64,000 bases of DNA from Mycobacterium sp. 1554424.7 (GTDB taxonomy: Bacteria > Actinomycetota > Actinomycetes > Mycobacteriales > Mycobacteriaceae): NCBI RefSeq assembly GCF_001665295.1, contig NZ_LZSE01000127.1, forward strand, positions 26,806-90,805, read 5' to 3'. Positions 17,152 through 24,752 of the stretch are shown here, one piece after another (position 1 is the first letter of the stretch; every line of letters starts with the position of its first letter). Both the position numbers and the translations under genes were made by a program. The notes below the pieces were generated by a model. The model was not told where the DNA came from and ran no database searches. It worked only from the letters and a program-made list of their open reading frames with translations.

Positions 17152-18611
17152 TCGGGCTTGTCGGAACCGGCCGTCAGGATCGGTGACGGCGGGGGAGCGC
17201 TGGGGTCGGCCGCCGCTCCGGCATTGGACACCCGCGGCGTCACCTGGCTGCTGGGGCCGCCGGAGAGCCCGGAGCCCGGGCCGGTGTAGTCGTTGGCGAG
17301 CACCACCTTCACGGACCCGGCCGGCAGCGACGGGTCGGCGACCACCGGCAATCCGCCCAGTTCCTTGCCGACCTGTTGTGCGCCGAGGTCGTCGGTCTTG
17401 GCGGCCCGCACCTGGCTGGCCTTCACGTGGCCGCCGTCGTTGTTGCCGACGGTTCCGCCGCCGAATCCCTTGGCGCTCAACACGTCCGACACCGCAGCCG
17501 CCAGCCCGTTGATGTCGGTGTCGTTGACCACGTCGACGGTGGTCTTGGCCGGCGTGTAGGCCAGTTCCTCCGTCTTGCCCTGCGCCTGGTCTTCCAGCAG
17601 GCCCGCCACCCAGCCGGCGACCTGGTGTGGGTCCACCCGGACCACGCTCTGCATGCCGTCGTCACTCCAGCCGGCCCCGTCGAGCACCGGGATCGTGGCG
17701 AAGGCGACCTTGCCGCCGGCCAGCTTCTGCATCTGCTGGACGAAATCCATGACGTCCCAACCCGAGGAGATCACCATGGAGCGCTGGACGGCCGCCTCCA
17801 GGTGCTTCAGCGTGGTGGGGCTGGACAGCGTGTGGCCGGAGAGGATCCGGTGGGCCAGCGAGGCCATCACCACCTGCTGGCGCACCACCCGGTCCAGGTC
17901 GCCCCGGGGCAGGTCGTGGCGCTGGCGGACGAAGCTCAGCGCCTGCGGGCCGTCGAGCTTTTGCCGGCCGGCCGGGAAGTCGGCGCCCGAAAGCGGTTCG
18001 AACACAGGCTCTTTGAGGCACACCTCGACGCCGCCGAGCGCGTCGGTGATCAGCGCGAAGCCCAGCAGCCCGATCTCGGCGTAGTGGTCGACGGTGACCC
18101 CGGTCAGGTCGGCGACGGTCTTGATGAGGGCCTCGCGGCCGGCCTCGGTGCCCTGCGCCTCGGCCTCGGCGGCCGACGCGCCGGCCTTGACGAGGCTGGC
18201 CCGCTTCGCCTCCCGGGTCTGGCCGTAGACGCCGTTGATCTTCGTCTTGCCCAGGCCGGGCGCCGCCACGTAGGAGTCCCGCGGGATGGAGATCGCGGTC
18301 GCCGACATTCCGTTGTTCGGTATCCGCACCAGGATGATCGTGTCGGTGTTGGTCGCCTCCTCGTCGCCGGCCCGCAGCGTCGCCAGTTCCTCGGCCGACA
18401 GCGGGTTGCCGTGCGCGTCGGTGCGGCTGTCCAGTCCGACCAGCAGGATGTCGATCGCGCCGTCGTCGCCGCCCTTGCCCAGCGACGGCGCCGACATGTG
18501 GAAGATGCCGTCCTCGAACGACCGGACGTTGCTCCACGCGATCCCGGTGCCGAAAACGACCGCGACGGTCAGCACAGCGGCAACCACACGAACCACACGT
18601 TGCACAGGCAT
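17139..18611 (-). CDS. lcp1: LytR-CpsA-Psr family cell-wall ligase Lcp1 (CpsA1)
   Basis: A 490-residue membrane-anchored protein: one TM helix (residues 10-28), an LCP catalytic domain starting at IDILLVGLDSR with the conserved ISIPRDSYV and FVRQRHDLPRGDLDRVVRQQ arginines, and a C-terminal LytR_C domain (VDVVNDTDINGLA onward). Rv3267, its counterpart, attaches arabinogalactan to peptidoglycan. It diverges from rmlD and wbbL, which make the rhamnose linker, so the locus couples linker synthesis and ligation. ATG 18611 is used; GTG 18614 just before it is an alternative. Confidence 0.93.
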   Translation of the reverse strand: MPVQRVVRVVAAVLTVAVVFGTGIAWSNVRSFEDGIFHMSAPSLGKGGDDGAIDILLVGLDSRTDAHGNPLSAEELATLRAGDEEATNTDTIILVRIPNNGMSATAISIPRDSYVAAPGLGKTKINGVYGQTREAKRASLVKAGASAAEAEAQGTEAGREALIKTVADLTGVTVDHYAEIGLLGFALITDALGGVEVCLKEPVFEPLSGADFPAGRQKLDGPQALSFVRQRHDLPRGDLDRVVRQQVVMASLAHRILSGHTLSSPTTLKHLEAAVQRSMVISSGWDVMDFVQQMQKLAGGKVAFATIPVLDGAGWSDDGMQSVVRVDPHQVAGWVAGLLEDQAQGKTEELAYTPAKTTVDVVNDTDINGLAAAVSDVLSAKGFGGGTVGNNDGGHVKASQVRAAKTDDLGAQQVGKELGGLPVVADPSLPAGSVKVVLANDYTGPGSGLSGGPSSQVTPRVSNAGAAADPSAPPPSPILTAGSDKPECIN

Positions 18612-18688
18612 CACAACAGGTTACTTGTGCCACAGCCGCTTTGTGGGTAGCCGATCGCGGCGCGCCTGCGCCGTGCCAGACTCGACAC

Positions 18689-19582
18689 ATGTCGGAAAGG
18701 CTTGTGATCAGCGGCGCGGGCGGCCAATTGGGAACTTCACTGACGGCGCTGGCCGCCGATCGGGGTCGCGACGCGCTGGCGCTCACGTCGTCGCAGTGGG
18801 ACATCACCGATCCGGCCGCGGCCGAGCGGATCATTCGCGGCGGTGACGTGGTCATCAACTGCGCCGCCTATACCAACGTCGACGCCGCCGAGAGCGACGA
18901 GGAACGGGCCTACGCGGTCAACGCGACCGGCCCGGAGCACATCGCGCGGGCCTGCGCGCGGGCCGGCGCCCGGCTCATCCACGTCTCCACCGACTACATG
19001 TTCACCGGCGATCCCCCCGAGGGCGGGCCGCGCCCGTACGAGCCCAGCGACAAGACCGACGCGCGCGGCGTGTACGCGCTGTCCAAGCTCGCCGGCGAGG
19101 ACGCGGTGCTGGCGGCGCTGCCGGACGCGGTCGTGGTGCGGACCGCGTGGCTGTACACCGGCGGAACCGGCAAGGACTTCGTGGCCGTCATGCGCCGACT
19201 GGCCGCCGGGGACGGCCCGGTGACGGTGGTCGACGACCAGGTCGGATCGCCGACCTACGTCGCCGACCTGGCCGTCGCGTTGCTGCAGGTCGCCGACGAC
19301 GGCGTGCCCGGACCCATCCTGCACGCCGCCAACGAGGGCGCGGTGTCGCGCTTCGAGCAGGCCCGCGCGGTGTTCGCCGAATGCGGAGCCGACCCGGACC
19401 GGGTGCAACCGGTCAAGACCGACGACTTCCCGCGCCCGGCGCCGCGCCCGAGCTACTCCGCGCTGGGCAGCCGCGAGTCCGCCGCGGCGGGCCTGACACC
19501 GCTAAGGCCCTGGCGCCCTGCGCTTGTCGCGGCGCTGGCGGCATCTCCCGGCGATCGACCGTTACCCTCGACGCGTGACTGA
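18689..19582 (+). CDS. rmlD: dTDP-4-dehydrorhamnose reductase
   Basis: RmlD performs the final NADPH-dependent step to dTDP-L-rhamnose, the sugar of the arabinogalactan linker. The 297-residue short-chain dehydrogenase has the nucleotide loop GAGGQLG near residue 8, the active-site pair VSTDYMFTGD and YALSK (YxxxK), and a substrate domain with RTAWLY. Start at ATG 18689, consistent with homologues. The 3' end overlaps wbbL by 8 bp, and manB follows, giving the operon rmlD-wbbL-manB. The promoter probably lies in the 77-bp gap shared with lcp1. Confidence 0.95.
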   Translation: MSERLVISGAGGQLGTSLTALAADRGRDALALTSSQWDITDPAAAERIIRGGDVVINCAAYTNVDAAESDEERAYAVNATGPEHIARACARAGARLIHVSTDYMFTGDPPEGGPRPYEPSDKTDARGVYALSKLAGEDAVLAALPDAVVVRTAWLYTGGTGKDFVAVMRRLAAGDGPVTVVDDQVGSPTYVADLAVALLQVADDGVPGPILHAANEGAVSRFEQARAVFAECGADPDRVQPVKTDDFPRPAPRPSYSALGSRESAAAGLTPLRPWRPALVAALAASPGDRPLPSTRD

Positions 19583-20474
19583 CGTCCTGCCGGTCGTGAC
19601 GGTGACCTACTCGCCGGGCCCCCACCTCGAGAGGTTCCTGGCCTCCCTGTCGATCGCCACCGAGCGCCCGGTCTGCGTGCTGCTGGCCGACAACGGCTCC
19701 ACCGACGGGGCCCCGCAGGCCGCCGTCGAGCGCTACCCGAACGTGCGGCTGTACGACACCGGCGCCAACCTCGGATACGGGACCGCGGTGAACCGCGGCG
19801 TCGCGCAGCTGTCGGAGAGCGGGGGCGTTGACGACGACTGGGTGATCGTCGCCAACCCCGACGTGCAGTGGGGCCCGGGCAGCATCGACGCGCTGCTGGA
19901 CGCCGCCACCCGCTGGCCGCACGCTGGCGCCCTGGGCCCGCTCATCCGCGACCCCGACGGCTCGGTGTATCCGTCGGCGCGCCACCTGCCCAGCCTGATC
20001 CGCGGCAGCATGCATGCGGTGCTCGGGCCGTTCTGGAAGCGCAACCCGTGGACGGCGGCCTACCGCCAGGAGCGGCTGGAGCCCAGCGAGCGGGCGGTCG
20101 GCTGGCTGTCGGGGTCGTGCCTGCTCGTGCGGCGGTCGGCGTTCAGCCAGGTCGGGGGGTTCGACGAGCGCTACTTCATGTACATGGAGGACGTCGACCT
20201 CGGTGACCGGCTGGGCAAGGCCGGCTGGCTGAACGTCTACGTGCCGACGGCCGAGGTGCTGCATGACAAGGGCCACTCCACCGGCCACGACCCGGAACGC
20301 CACCTGACCGCTCATCACAAAAGCACCTACTTGTTCCTTGCCGACCGGCATTCTGGTTGGTGGCGTGCGCCGCTGCGCTGGACGCTGCGGGCCTCGCTGG
20401 TGGTGCGTTCGCGGCTGATGGTGCGAAGCGCGCGGCGCCTGAGCAGACGGAACGCGGCGGGAGGCAGGCACTGA
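19575..20474 (+). CDS. wbbL: Rhamnosyltransferase WbbL (decaprenyl-PP-GlcNAc L-rhamnosyltransferase)
   Basis: A 299-residue GT2 glycosyltransferase that adds L-rhamnose to decaprenyl-diphospho-GlcNAc, making the linker between peptidoglycan and arabinogalactan; the M. tuberculosis and M. smegmatis genes are essential. The sequence shows VVTVTYSPGPHLERFL, ADNGSTDG, VIVANPDVQW (DxD-like metal site) and the acceptor segment RYFMYMEDVDLGDRLG. GTG 19575 gives the N-terminus MTDVLPVV shared with homologues, and overlaps rmlD by 8 bp. manB starts one base after its stop. Confidence 0.95.
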   Translation: MTDVLPVVTVTYSPGPHLERFLASLSIATERPVCVLLADNGSTDGAPQAAVERYPNVRLYDTGANLGYGTAVNRGVAQLSESGGVDDDWVIVANPDVQWGPGSIDALLDAATRWPHAGALGPLIRDPDGSVYPSARHLPSLIRGSMHAVLGPFWKRNPWTAAYRQERLEPSERAVGWLSGSCLLVRRSAFSQVGGFDERYFMYMEDVDLGDRLGKAGWLNVYVPTAEVLHDKGHSTGHDPERHLTAHHKSTYLFLADRHSGWWRAPLRWTLRASLVVRSRLMVRSARRLSRRNAAGGRH

Positions 20475-20475
20475 G

Positions 20476-21552
20476 ATGGGAACCTCACAGGTCGATGCGG
20501 TGGTCCTGGTCGGCGGCAAGGGCACCCGGCTGCGGCCGCTGACGCTTTCCGCGCCCAAACCCATGCTGCCGACCGCCGGGCTGCCGTTCTTGACCCACCT
20601 GCTGTCGCGGATCGCCGCGGCCGGCATCGAGCACGTCATCCTGAGCACGTCGTATCAGGCCCAGGTCTTCGAGGCGGAGTTCGGCGACGGCTCCAAGCTG
20701 GGCCTGCAGCTGGAATACGTCACCGAGGAGCAGCCGCTGGGCACGGGCGGTGGCATCGCCAACGTCGCCGACCACCTGCGCCACGACACCGTGATGGTGT
20801 TCAACGGCGACGTGCTGTCCGGCGCCGACCTGGGCGAGCTGCTGGAATTCCACGAGACCGAGCGCGCCGACGTCACCCTGCACCTGGTGCGGGTGGGCGA
20901 CCCGCGGGCGTTCGGCTGCGTGCCCACCGAAAACGGCCGCGTGACAGCGTTTTTGGAGAAGACCCAGGATCCGCCGACCGATCAGATCAACGCCGGCTGC
21001 TATGTCTTCGCGCGCGGCGTCATCGACCGGATCCCGCGGGGCCGCGAGGTTTCGGTGGAGCGCGAGGTGTTCCCGGCGCTGCTGTCCGACCCCGACGTGA
21101 AGGTCTGCGGCTACGTCGACGCGACGTACTGGCGCGACATGGGCACGCCGGAGGACTTCGTGCGCGGCTCGGCGGACCTGGTGCGCGGCATCGCGCCGTC
21201 GCCGGCCCTGCACGGCCACCGCGGCGAGCAGCTGGTGCACGACGGCGCGGCGGTGTCGCCGGGCGCGGTGCTGATCGGCGGCACGGTGGTCGGGCGCGGC
21301 GCGGAGATCGGCCCCGGCGTGCGGCTGGACGGGGCGGTGGTCTTCGACGGCGTCAAGGTGGAGGCCGGCAGCGTGATCGAGCGCTCGATCATCGGCTTCG
21401 GGGTGCGCATCGGCCCGCGGGCGCTGATCCGCGACGGCGTGATCGGCGACGGCGCCGACATCGGCGCGCGCTGCGAGCTGCTGCGCGGCGCCCGGGTGTG
21501 GCCCGGCGTTGCCATTCCCGACGGCGGGATTCGCTACTCGAGCGACGTGTGA
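20476..21552 (+). CDS. manB: Mannose-1-phosphate guanylyltransferase (GDP-mannose pyrophosphorylase)
   Basis: The 358-residue enzyme makes GDP-mannose for lipomannan, LAM, PIMs and glycoproteins. It has the nucleotidyltransferase signature GGKGTRLRPLT at the N-terminus, VFNGDVLSG with the metal-binding aspartate, and a C-terminal left-handed beta-helix of hexapeptide repeats (VSPGAVLIGGTVVGRGAEIG). The C-terminus DGGIRYSSDV is conserved. The symbol follows the M. tuberculosis name for Rv3264c; elsewhere it would be manC. The last 29 bases recur imperfectly at 24127-24155, beyond an accessory island, suggesting insertion at this 3' end. Confidence 0.93.
   Translation: MGTSQVDAVVLVGGKGTRLRPLTLSAPKPMLPTAGLPFLTHLLSRIAAAGIEHVILSTSYQAQVFEAEFGDGSKLGLQLEYVTEEQPLGTGGGIANVADHLRHDTVMVFNGDVLSGADLGELLEFHETERADVTLHLVRVGDPRAFGCVPTENGRVTAFLEKTQDPPTDQINAGCYVFARGVIDRIPRGREVSVEREVFPALLSDPDVKVCGYVDATYWRDMGTPEDFVRGSADLVRGIAPSPALHGHRGEQLVHDGAAVSPGAVLIGGTVVGRGAEIGPGVRLDGAVVFDGVKVEAGSVIERSIIGFGVRIGPRALIRDGVIGDGADIGARCELLRGARVWPGVAIPDGGIRYSSDV
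21524..21552. repeat. Left copy of 29-bp imperfect direct repeat (3' end of manB)
   Basis: The last 29 bases of manB, containing CGCTACTCG and CGACGTGT, match 24127-24155 at 24 of 29 positions in the same orientation. The two copies bracket the 2.6-kb TetR island and both end in a stop codon, encoding RYSSDV. This resembles an integration site that restores the gene's 3' end. Confidence 0.6.
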
Positions 21553-21752
21553 GACGGACTCACATCGCCTACATGCCGGACATCGCCATGACGTGGCGCT
21601 CCCTGCAAGTGAGCAGCGAAGAAGAGCTCGATTCGTTGCCATGCGTCTCTAGCCGAAGTCGCTTCTGAGCCAATGCCGGCGACCCTTAGGAGCGGTCGAG
21701 GCGTGGACCCGTTGCGAGCGCTGGCCAGGTCGCTGAGGTCGATGTCGGTCAT
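21534..21752 (-). CDS. Short ORF coupled to the TetR gene, probable remnant
   Basis: A 72-codon frame starts at ATG 21752, which overlaps the TetR stop (ATGA) and is preceded by AGGAG 7-8 nt upstream. The initiation signals therefore look genuine. The product begins MTDIDLSDLASARNG, reminiscent of actinobacterial cytochrome P450 N-termini, then becomes unrecognisable and runs 19 bp into the 3' end of manB antisense. The likely reading is a gene truncated when the island was inserted, or a spurious coupled frame. The P450 resemblance rests on a few residues only. Confidence 0.35.
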   Translation of the reverse strand: MTDIDLSDLASARNGSTPRPLLRVAGIGSEATSARDAWQRIELFFAAHLQGAPRHGDVRHVGDVSPSHTSLE

Positions 21753-22387
21753 GGTCGGGTCTCCTGTTGGTTGAGATCGGTGGCGGCACCGAGCAGAGCA
21801 ACTCCGCTGCGTAGGCCATCGGCTGATATGTCGGTCACCACGTGGTGCATGACGATCAGGCCGTGCATGAGCGAAAACACGGCCGCGGCAACGGCTCTGG
21901 TGTCTGAGTCGGCCGGGATGTATCCGTCGTCGCGCCAGCGGGCTGCCAGTTGGGCGATGTGGTCCAGGGTGTCGAGATACAGCCTGCGGGTCCGTTTGTG
22001 CAGGGCTGGATCGCGCAGGGCTTCCGCCCAGGTCTGCAAGGCGATGCGGGTCAGGTCGTATTCCTGATTGTCTGTGCGGCTGTGAAGTTCGGCCACCAAG
22101 TGGGTCAGCGTTTCGGAAGGAGTGGGGCAGGGGTCGCTGTCGAGGAGCGCGAGGAAGATGCCGCGCACCTTGGCCACACCTTCCTCGGCGCTGGCGTGGA
22201 TGAGTTCTTCTTTGCTTCGGAAGTACCGGTAGACCGCGCTGGATGACATCCCGGTCTCCGCGACCACCTGGTCCATGGAGGTGGCGTGGAACCCGTCCCG
22301 CGAAAAGCACCTCCACGCGCTGGTGAGGATGTGCTGGCGGCGCTGTGCACGTGTCTGCTCTGTAAGTCGAGGCACGCCGCTAATCAT
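21749..22387 (-). CDS. TetR family transcriptional regulator
   Basis: This 212-residue regulator has an N-terminal TetR helix-turn-helix (RRQHILTSAWRCFSRDGFHATSMDQVV, then SSSAVYRYFRSKEELI) and a variable C-terminal ligand domain. It diverges from the CMD-like gene and probably controls both directions. A 13-bp sequence AAACGGAAACGAT abuts its start codon and recurs 52 bp away. GC content is visibly below that of the flanking core genes, consistent with acquisition. The ligand is unknown. Confidence 0.9.
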   Translation of the reverse strand: MISGVPRLTEQTRAQRRQHILTSAWRCFSRDGFHATSMDQVVAETGMSSSAVYRYFRSKEELIHASAEEGVAKVRGIFLALLDSDPCPTPSETLTHLVAELHSRTDNQEYDLTRIALQTWAEALRDPALHKRTRRLYLDTLDHIAQLAARWRDDGYIPADSDTRAVAAAVFSLMHGLIVMHHVVTDISADGLRSGVALLGAATDLNQQETRP

Positions 22388-22452
22388 AAACGGAAACGAT
22401 GGGTTGCGCTATATGATGACCCGCGCTAGATTCCAGACTAAACAGAAACGAT
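22388..22452. promoter_or_regulatory. Divergent TetR promoter region with two 13-bp direct repeats
   Basis: AAACGGAAACGAT (22388-22400) and AAACAGAAACGAT (22440-22452) differ at one base and are 52 bp apart in the same orientation. The first touches the TetR start codon; the second lies 69 bp before the CMD-like gene. They are candidate binding sites for the island's TetR protein. Confidence 0.4.
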
Positions 22453-22521
22453 CAACTTTGTTTGTGGGCGGGCTGGTGGCTGCCGCCCGCCTGCGCTCAA
22501 GAACTGGCCAGGAGGTGTCGT

Positions 22522-23109
22522 ATGTCCGCGTCCGAGACCGGAGCAAACCATGCCCACGCGACCTTCGGCCGCTACGCCGAAACGCCATATGACCAGATGA
22601 CGACCGAGCAACAGCAGGCCTATCAGGTACTCGCGACGGCCGAGGGGGGCGAGCTACAAGGGCCGGCGAAGATCTGGGTGGACAATGCGAACCTCGCAAG
22701 GGCCGTGGCACCACTGGCCGACCACTTTCATCCACCGAATCATTCGCTCACGCAACGTGAACGGGAGATCGCGGTCTGCGTCATTGTCGGCAAGTGGCAC
22801 GCGCCATTTCCGATCAACGCGCACAATCGAGTCGCGATCGATCTGGCCATCTCGCCCGGCGTTGTCGATGCTTTGCTCTGTGGCCAGCCGACGTTTCTGG
22901 AAGACGAGCGGGAACAGACCGTCTGTGAGCTCGCCACCGCCCTAGCCGCTGGCCGCTATATCCCCGAGAGCATGTATCACCGCGCGGTCGAGGTCCTCGG
23001 CCACGATCGCATCACCGACATCACTGTCCTCATGGGCATGTACACGGCCGTCTCGTTCACGTTGAAGTTCTATGACGTCCCCGCCGGCGCACCCGGGATG
23101 AAGCGCTGA
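22522..23109 (+). CDS. Carboxymuconolactone decarboxylase/AhpD-like protein
   Basis: A 195-residue protein with the helical CMD fold: LTQREREIAVCVIVGKW resembles the CMD core helix, followed by AHNRVAIDLAISPGVVDALL. The usual CxxC of AhpD peroxidases is absent (a single Cys is at AVCVIV), so a redox role is unlikely. ATG 22522 follows AGGAGG at 22510-22515. It is the first gene of a small cluster with a cupin and a DUF732 protein, divergent from the TetR gene. Substrate unknown. Confidence 0.82.
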   Translation: MSASETGANHAHATFGRYAETPYDQMTTEQQQAYQVLATAEGGELQGPAKIWVDNANLARAVAPLADHFHPPNHSLTQREREIAVCVIVGKWHAPFPINAHNRVAIDLAISPGVVDALLCGQPTFLEDEREQTVCELATALAAGRYIPESMYHRAVEVLGHDRITDITVLMGMYTAVSFTLKFYDVPAGAPGMKR

Positions 23110-23180
23110 AATGGCAAGGGTTGCAACAGACATGCTCTGACAGCGGGAGGTCAAGTAACGAAATGAAGGGAAGTACCGCC

Positions 23181-23723
23181 ATGATCGCTCCTGCCAACCG
23201 ATTCGTCATCGGCCCCAACGCCGACGGCCGTTCGGCGGTCCTGCAGCAAGGACTGACCAACGTGCAAGCCCGCGAAGGGTTCTTCTGGCGAGCCACACTG
23301 TGGGCGACCCAGGAAACCCCCGCCGACAACGCAATTGACGGCGACCGGTCACAGACTCCCGGATTGGGCGCACAACGCGAACCCTTCCCGAACGGATTGA
23401 TTTGCCGAGCGCTGGAAATCTGGCCAGATGACCCCGACGCCACCGAGCGTCGCCGCCAGTTCACCGAGCTGAATCAACAAGTGCGCCAAAAGCGCCTTCC
23501 CACTGCGGCCGACCTGGACCGCCACCCCACCATGCACCGCACCGACACCCTGGATTGTCTTACCTGCGTGCGCGGCGAAATCTACCTCGTCACAGACACC
23601 GACGAGGTACTTATGCGGCCCGGCGACACCGCGATCATCCGTGGCGTCAACCACGCCTGGAGCAACCGGTCCACCGAACCGTGCCTACTTGTCGGCACGA
23701 TGACCGACGCCGTTCCGGCATAA
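23181..23723 (+). CDS. Cupin domain protein
   Basis: The 180-residue product has one cupin barrel near the C-terminus: HRTDTLDCLTCVRGEIYLVTD, then MRPGDTAIIRGVNHAWSN, the two cupin motifs. Members bind a metal and act as isomerases, dioxygenases or sensors. ATG 23181 is preferred, with AAGGGA about 8 nt upstream; ATG 23163 in the same frame is an alternative. It follows the CMD-like gene (CMD-cupin pairs are common in small-molecule degradation) and ends 4 bp before the DUF732 gene. Confidence 0.82.
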   Translation: MIAPANRFVIGPNADGRSAVLQQGLTNVQAREGFFWRATLWATQETPADNAIDGDRSQTPGLGAQREPFPNGLICRALEIWPDDPDATERRRQFTELNQQVRQKRLPTAADLDRHPTMHRTDTLDCLTCVRGEIYLVTDTDEVLMRPGDTAIIRGVNHAWSNRSTEPCLLVGTMTDAVPA

Positions 23724-23727
23724 ACTC

Positions 23728-24093
23728 ATGGCCACGGCAGGAAAAGCGCGCATCGGTCGTGCGCGCAAGATGCTGGCTCTAGTGGTGGCGTGGCTGAGCA
23801 GTGGCGCCATCCTTGCCGCAAGCCCTGCTCAAGCACAGGGGCCCGATGATTTCCTCAGAGATCTCAACGGCATCGGCATCGGCAACCCAAGCGACAGCCA
23901 TAATTTCGACCTGGTTGGGTTCGGCAACGCGATGTGTTGGCGGCTCTACAGCGGCGAAGCCCCGGCCCAGTTGATTCAACATTTGATCACCGACTCGCGC
24001 TCAGACAGCCAAGGGGGGCTGACACCTCAACAGGCCCAAGCCGCTTTGGGCTTCGCTGTATCCGACCTCTGTCCCGACGCGGCTCCGGCTTAG
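23728..24093 (+). CDS. Secreted DUF732 protein
   Basis: A 121-residue small exported protein. A signal peptide with basic start and hydrophobic core (KMLALVVAWLSSGAILAASPAQAQ) probably ends near residue 37. The mature part has the DUF732 pattern: FLRDLNGIGI, two cysteines (GFGNAMCW and SDLCP) that likely pair, and an alpha-helical body. The family is almost confined to mycobacteria and its function is unknown. It starts four bases after the cupin stop, so is co-transcribed with it. Confidence 0.85.
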   Translation: MATAGKARIGRARKMLALVVAWLSSGAILAASPAQAQGPDDFLRDLNGIGIGNPSDSHNFDLVGFGNAMCWRLYSGEAPAQLIQHLITDSRSDSQGGLTPQQAQAALGFAVSDLCPDAAPA

Positions 24094-24126
24094 CCTGCGC
24101 GCAGGTCAGCCGAAGGGTGTCCAGCA

Positions 24127-24155
24127 GCGGGACCCGCTACTCGTCCGACGTGTAA
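24127..24155. repeat. Right copy of the 29-bp manB 3'-end repeat
   Basis: This stretch encodes GTRYSSDV and a stop in the manB orientation but has no gene in front of it. It matches manB's last 29 bases at 24 of 29 positions. It may be the original manB end displaced by the island, or an attachment-site copy. Confidence 0.6.
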
Positions 24156-24169
24156 GGCCTTCCGCCGAG

Positions 24170-24221
24170 CGTCACGCCAGCGCGACGCTCGACGCCGACA
24201 GCCACGCTAGCGTGACGCTCG
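24170..24221. repeat. 30-bp-period palindromic repeat array (two units) at the Nudix gene end
   Basis: ACGCCAGCGCGACGCTCG (24174-24191) recurs as ACGCTAGCGTGACGCTCG at 24204-24221, a spacing of 30. Each unit is part of an inverted repeat (GAGCGTC...GACGCTC; CACGCTAGCGTG is a perfect 12-bp palindrome). The second unit overlaps the last codons of the Nudix gene. A bidirectional transcription terminator is the likely role. Confidence 0.6.
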
Positions 24222-24752
24222 GGCTGTCGCGCGGGCGACGAGGTACTCCAGTGCGTGATCGGTGCCGTCCGGCAGGGCGTCGGCGGGCCACCACCGCAAA
24301 TCGTCGGACTCGTCGCTGATCGCGATCCGCGCGCCGGCCGGCGCATGCGCCACGAACTGCATATCCAGGTGGCGGGTCGGCACCCCAAGCGAGCAGGTGA
24401 CCGGGTGCACGTGCACGGCGGCCAGCTCGGGCTCGATGCGCAGGCCGTCGACGCCGGATTCCTCGGTCGCCTCGCGCAACGCGGCGGCGACGACGTCGGC
24501 GTCGTCCTCGTCGCAGTGCCCGCCGAGCTGCACCCAGCGGCCCAGGCGGGGGTGCAGCGTCAGCAGCACCTGCGAACCGGTGTGGTCGAGCACTAGCGCC
24601 GACGCGGTGACGTGGCCCGCCGCGCACTCGCGGCGGCAGGAGTCGGGGCGGCCGTGCACGAATGCCAGGACGGCGTGCCGCAGCGAGTCCTGCGCCGGGT
24701 CCGGTGGCCGCCAGCCGGTGAGGAGCGAAATCGCGGACTCCCGGACGCTCAA
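24207..24752 (-). CDS. Nudix hydrolase
   Basis: A 181-residue protein with a Nudix fold: VTASALVLDHTGSQVLLTLH, GRWVQLGGHCDEDD, and a core box REATEESGV. The box is slightly irregular at its start, with one extra residue between the glycine and REx2EE. Substrates of this family are nucleoside diphosphates linked to another group; the exact one is unknown. The only sensible start is TTG 24752, which overlaps the mamA stop (TTGA), so translation is coupled. It ends the fbiA-fbiB-mamA-Nudix chain. An ADVVAAAL helix fits the family. Confidence 0.82.
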   Translation of the reverse strand: MSVRESAISLLTGWRPPDPAQDSLRHAVLAFVHGRPDSCRRECAAGHVTASALVLDHTGSQVLLTLHPRLGRWVQLGGHCDEDDADVVAAALREATEESGVDGLRIEPELAAVHVHPVTCSLGVPTRHLDMQFVAHAPAGARIAISDESDDLRWWPADALPDGTDHALEYLVARATARASR

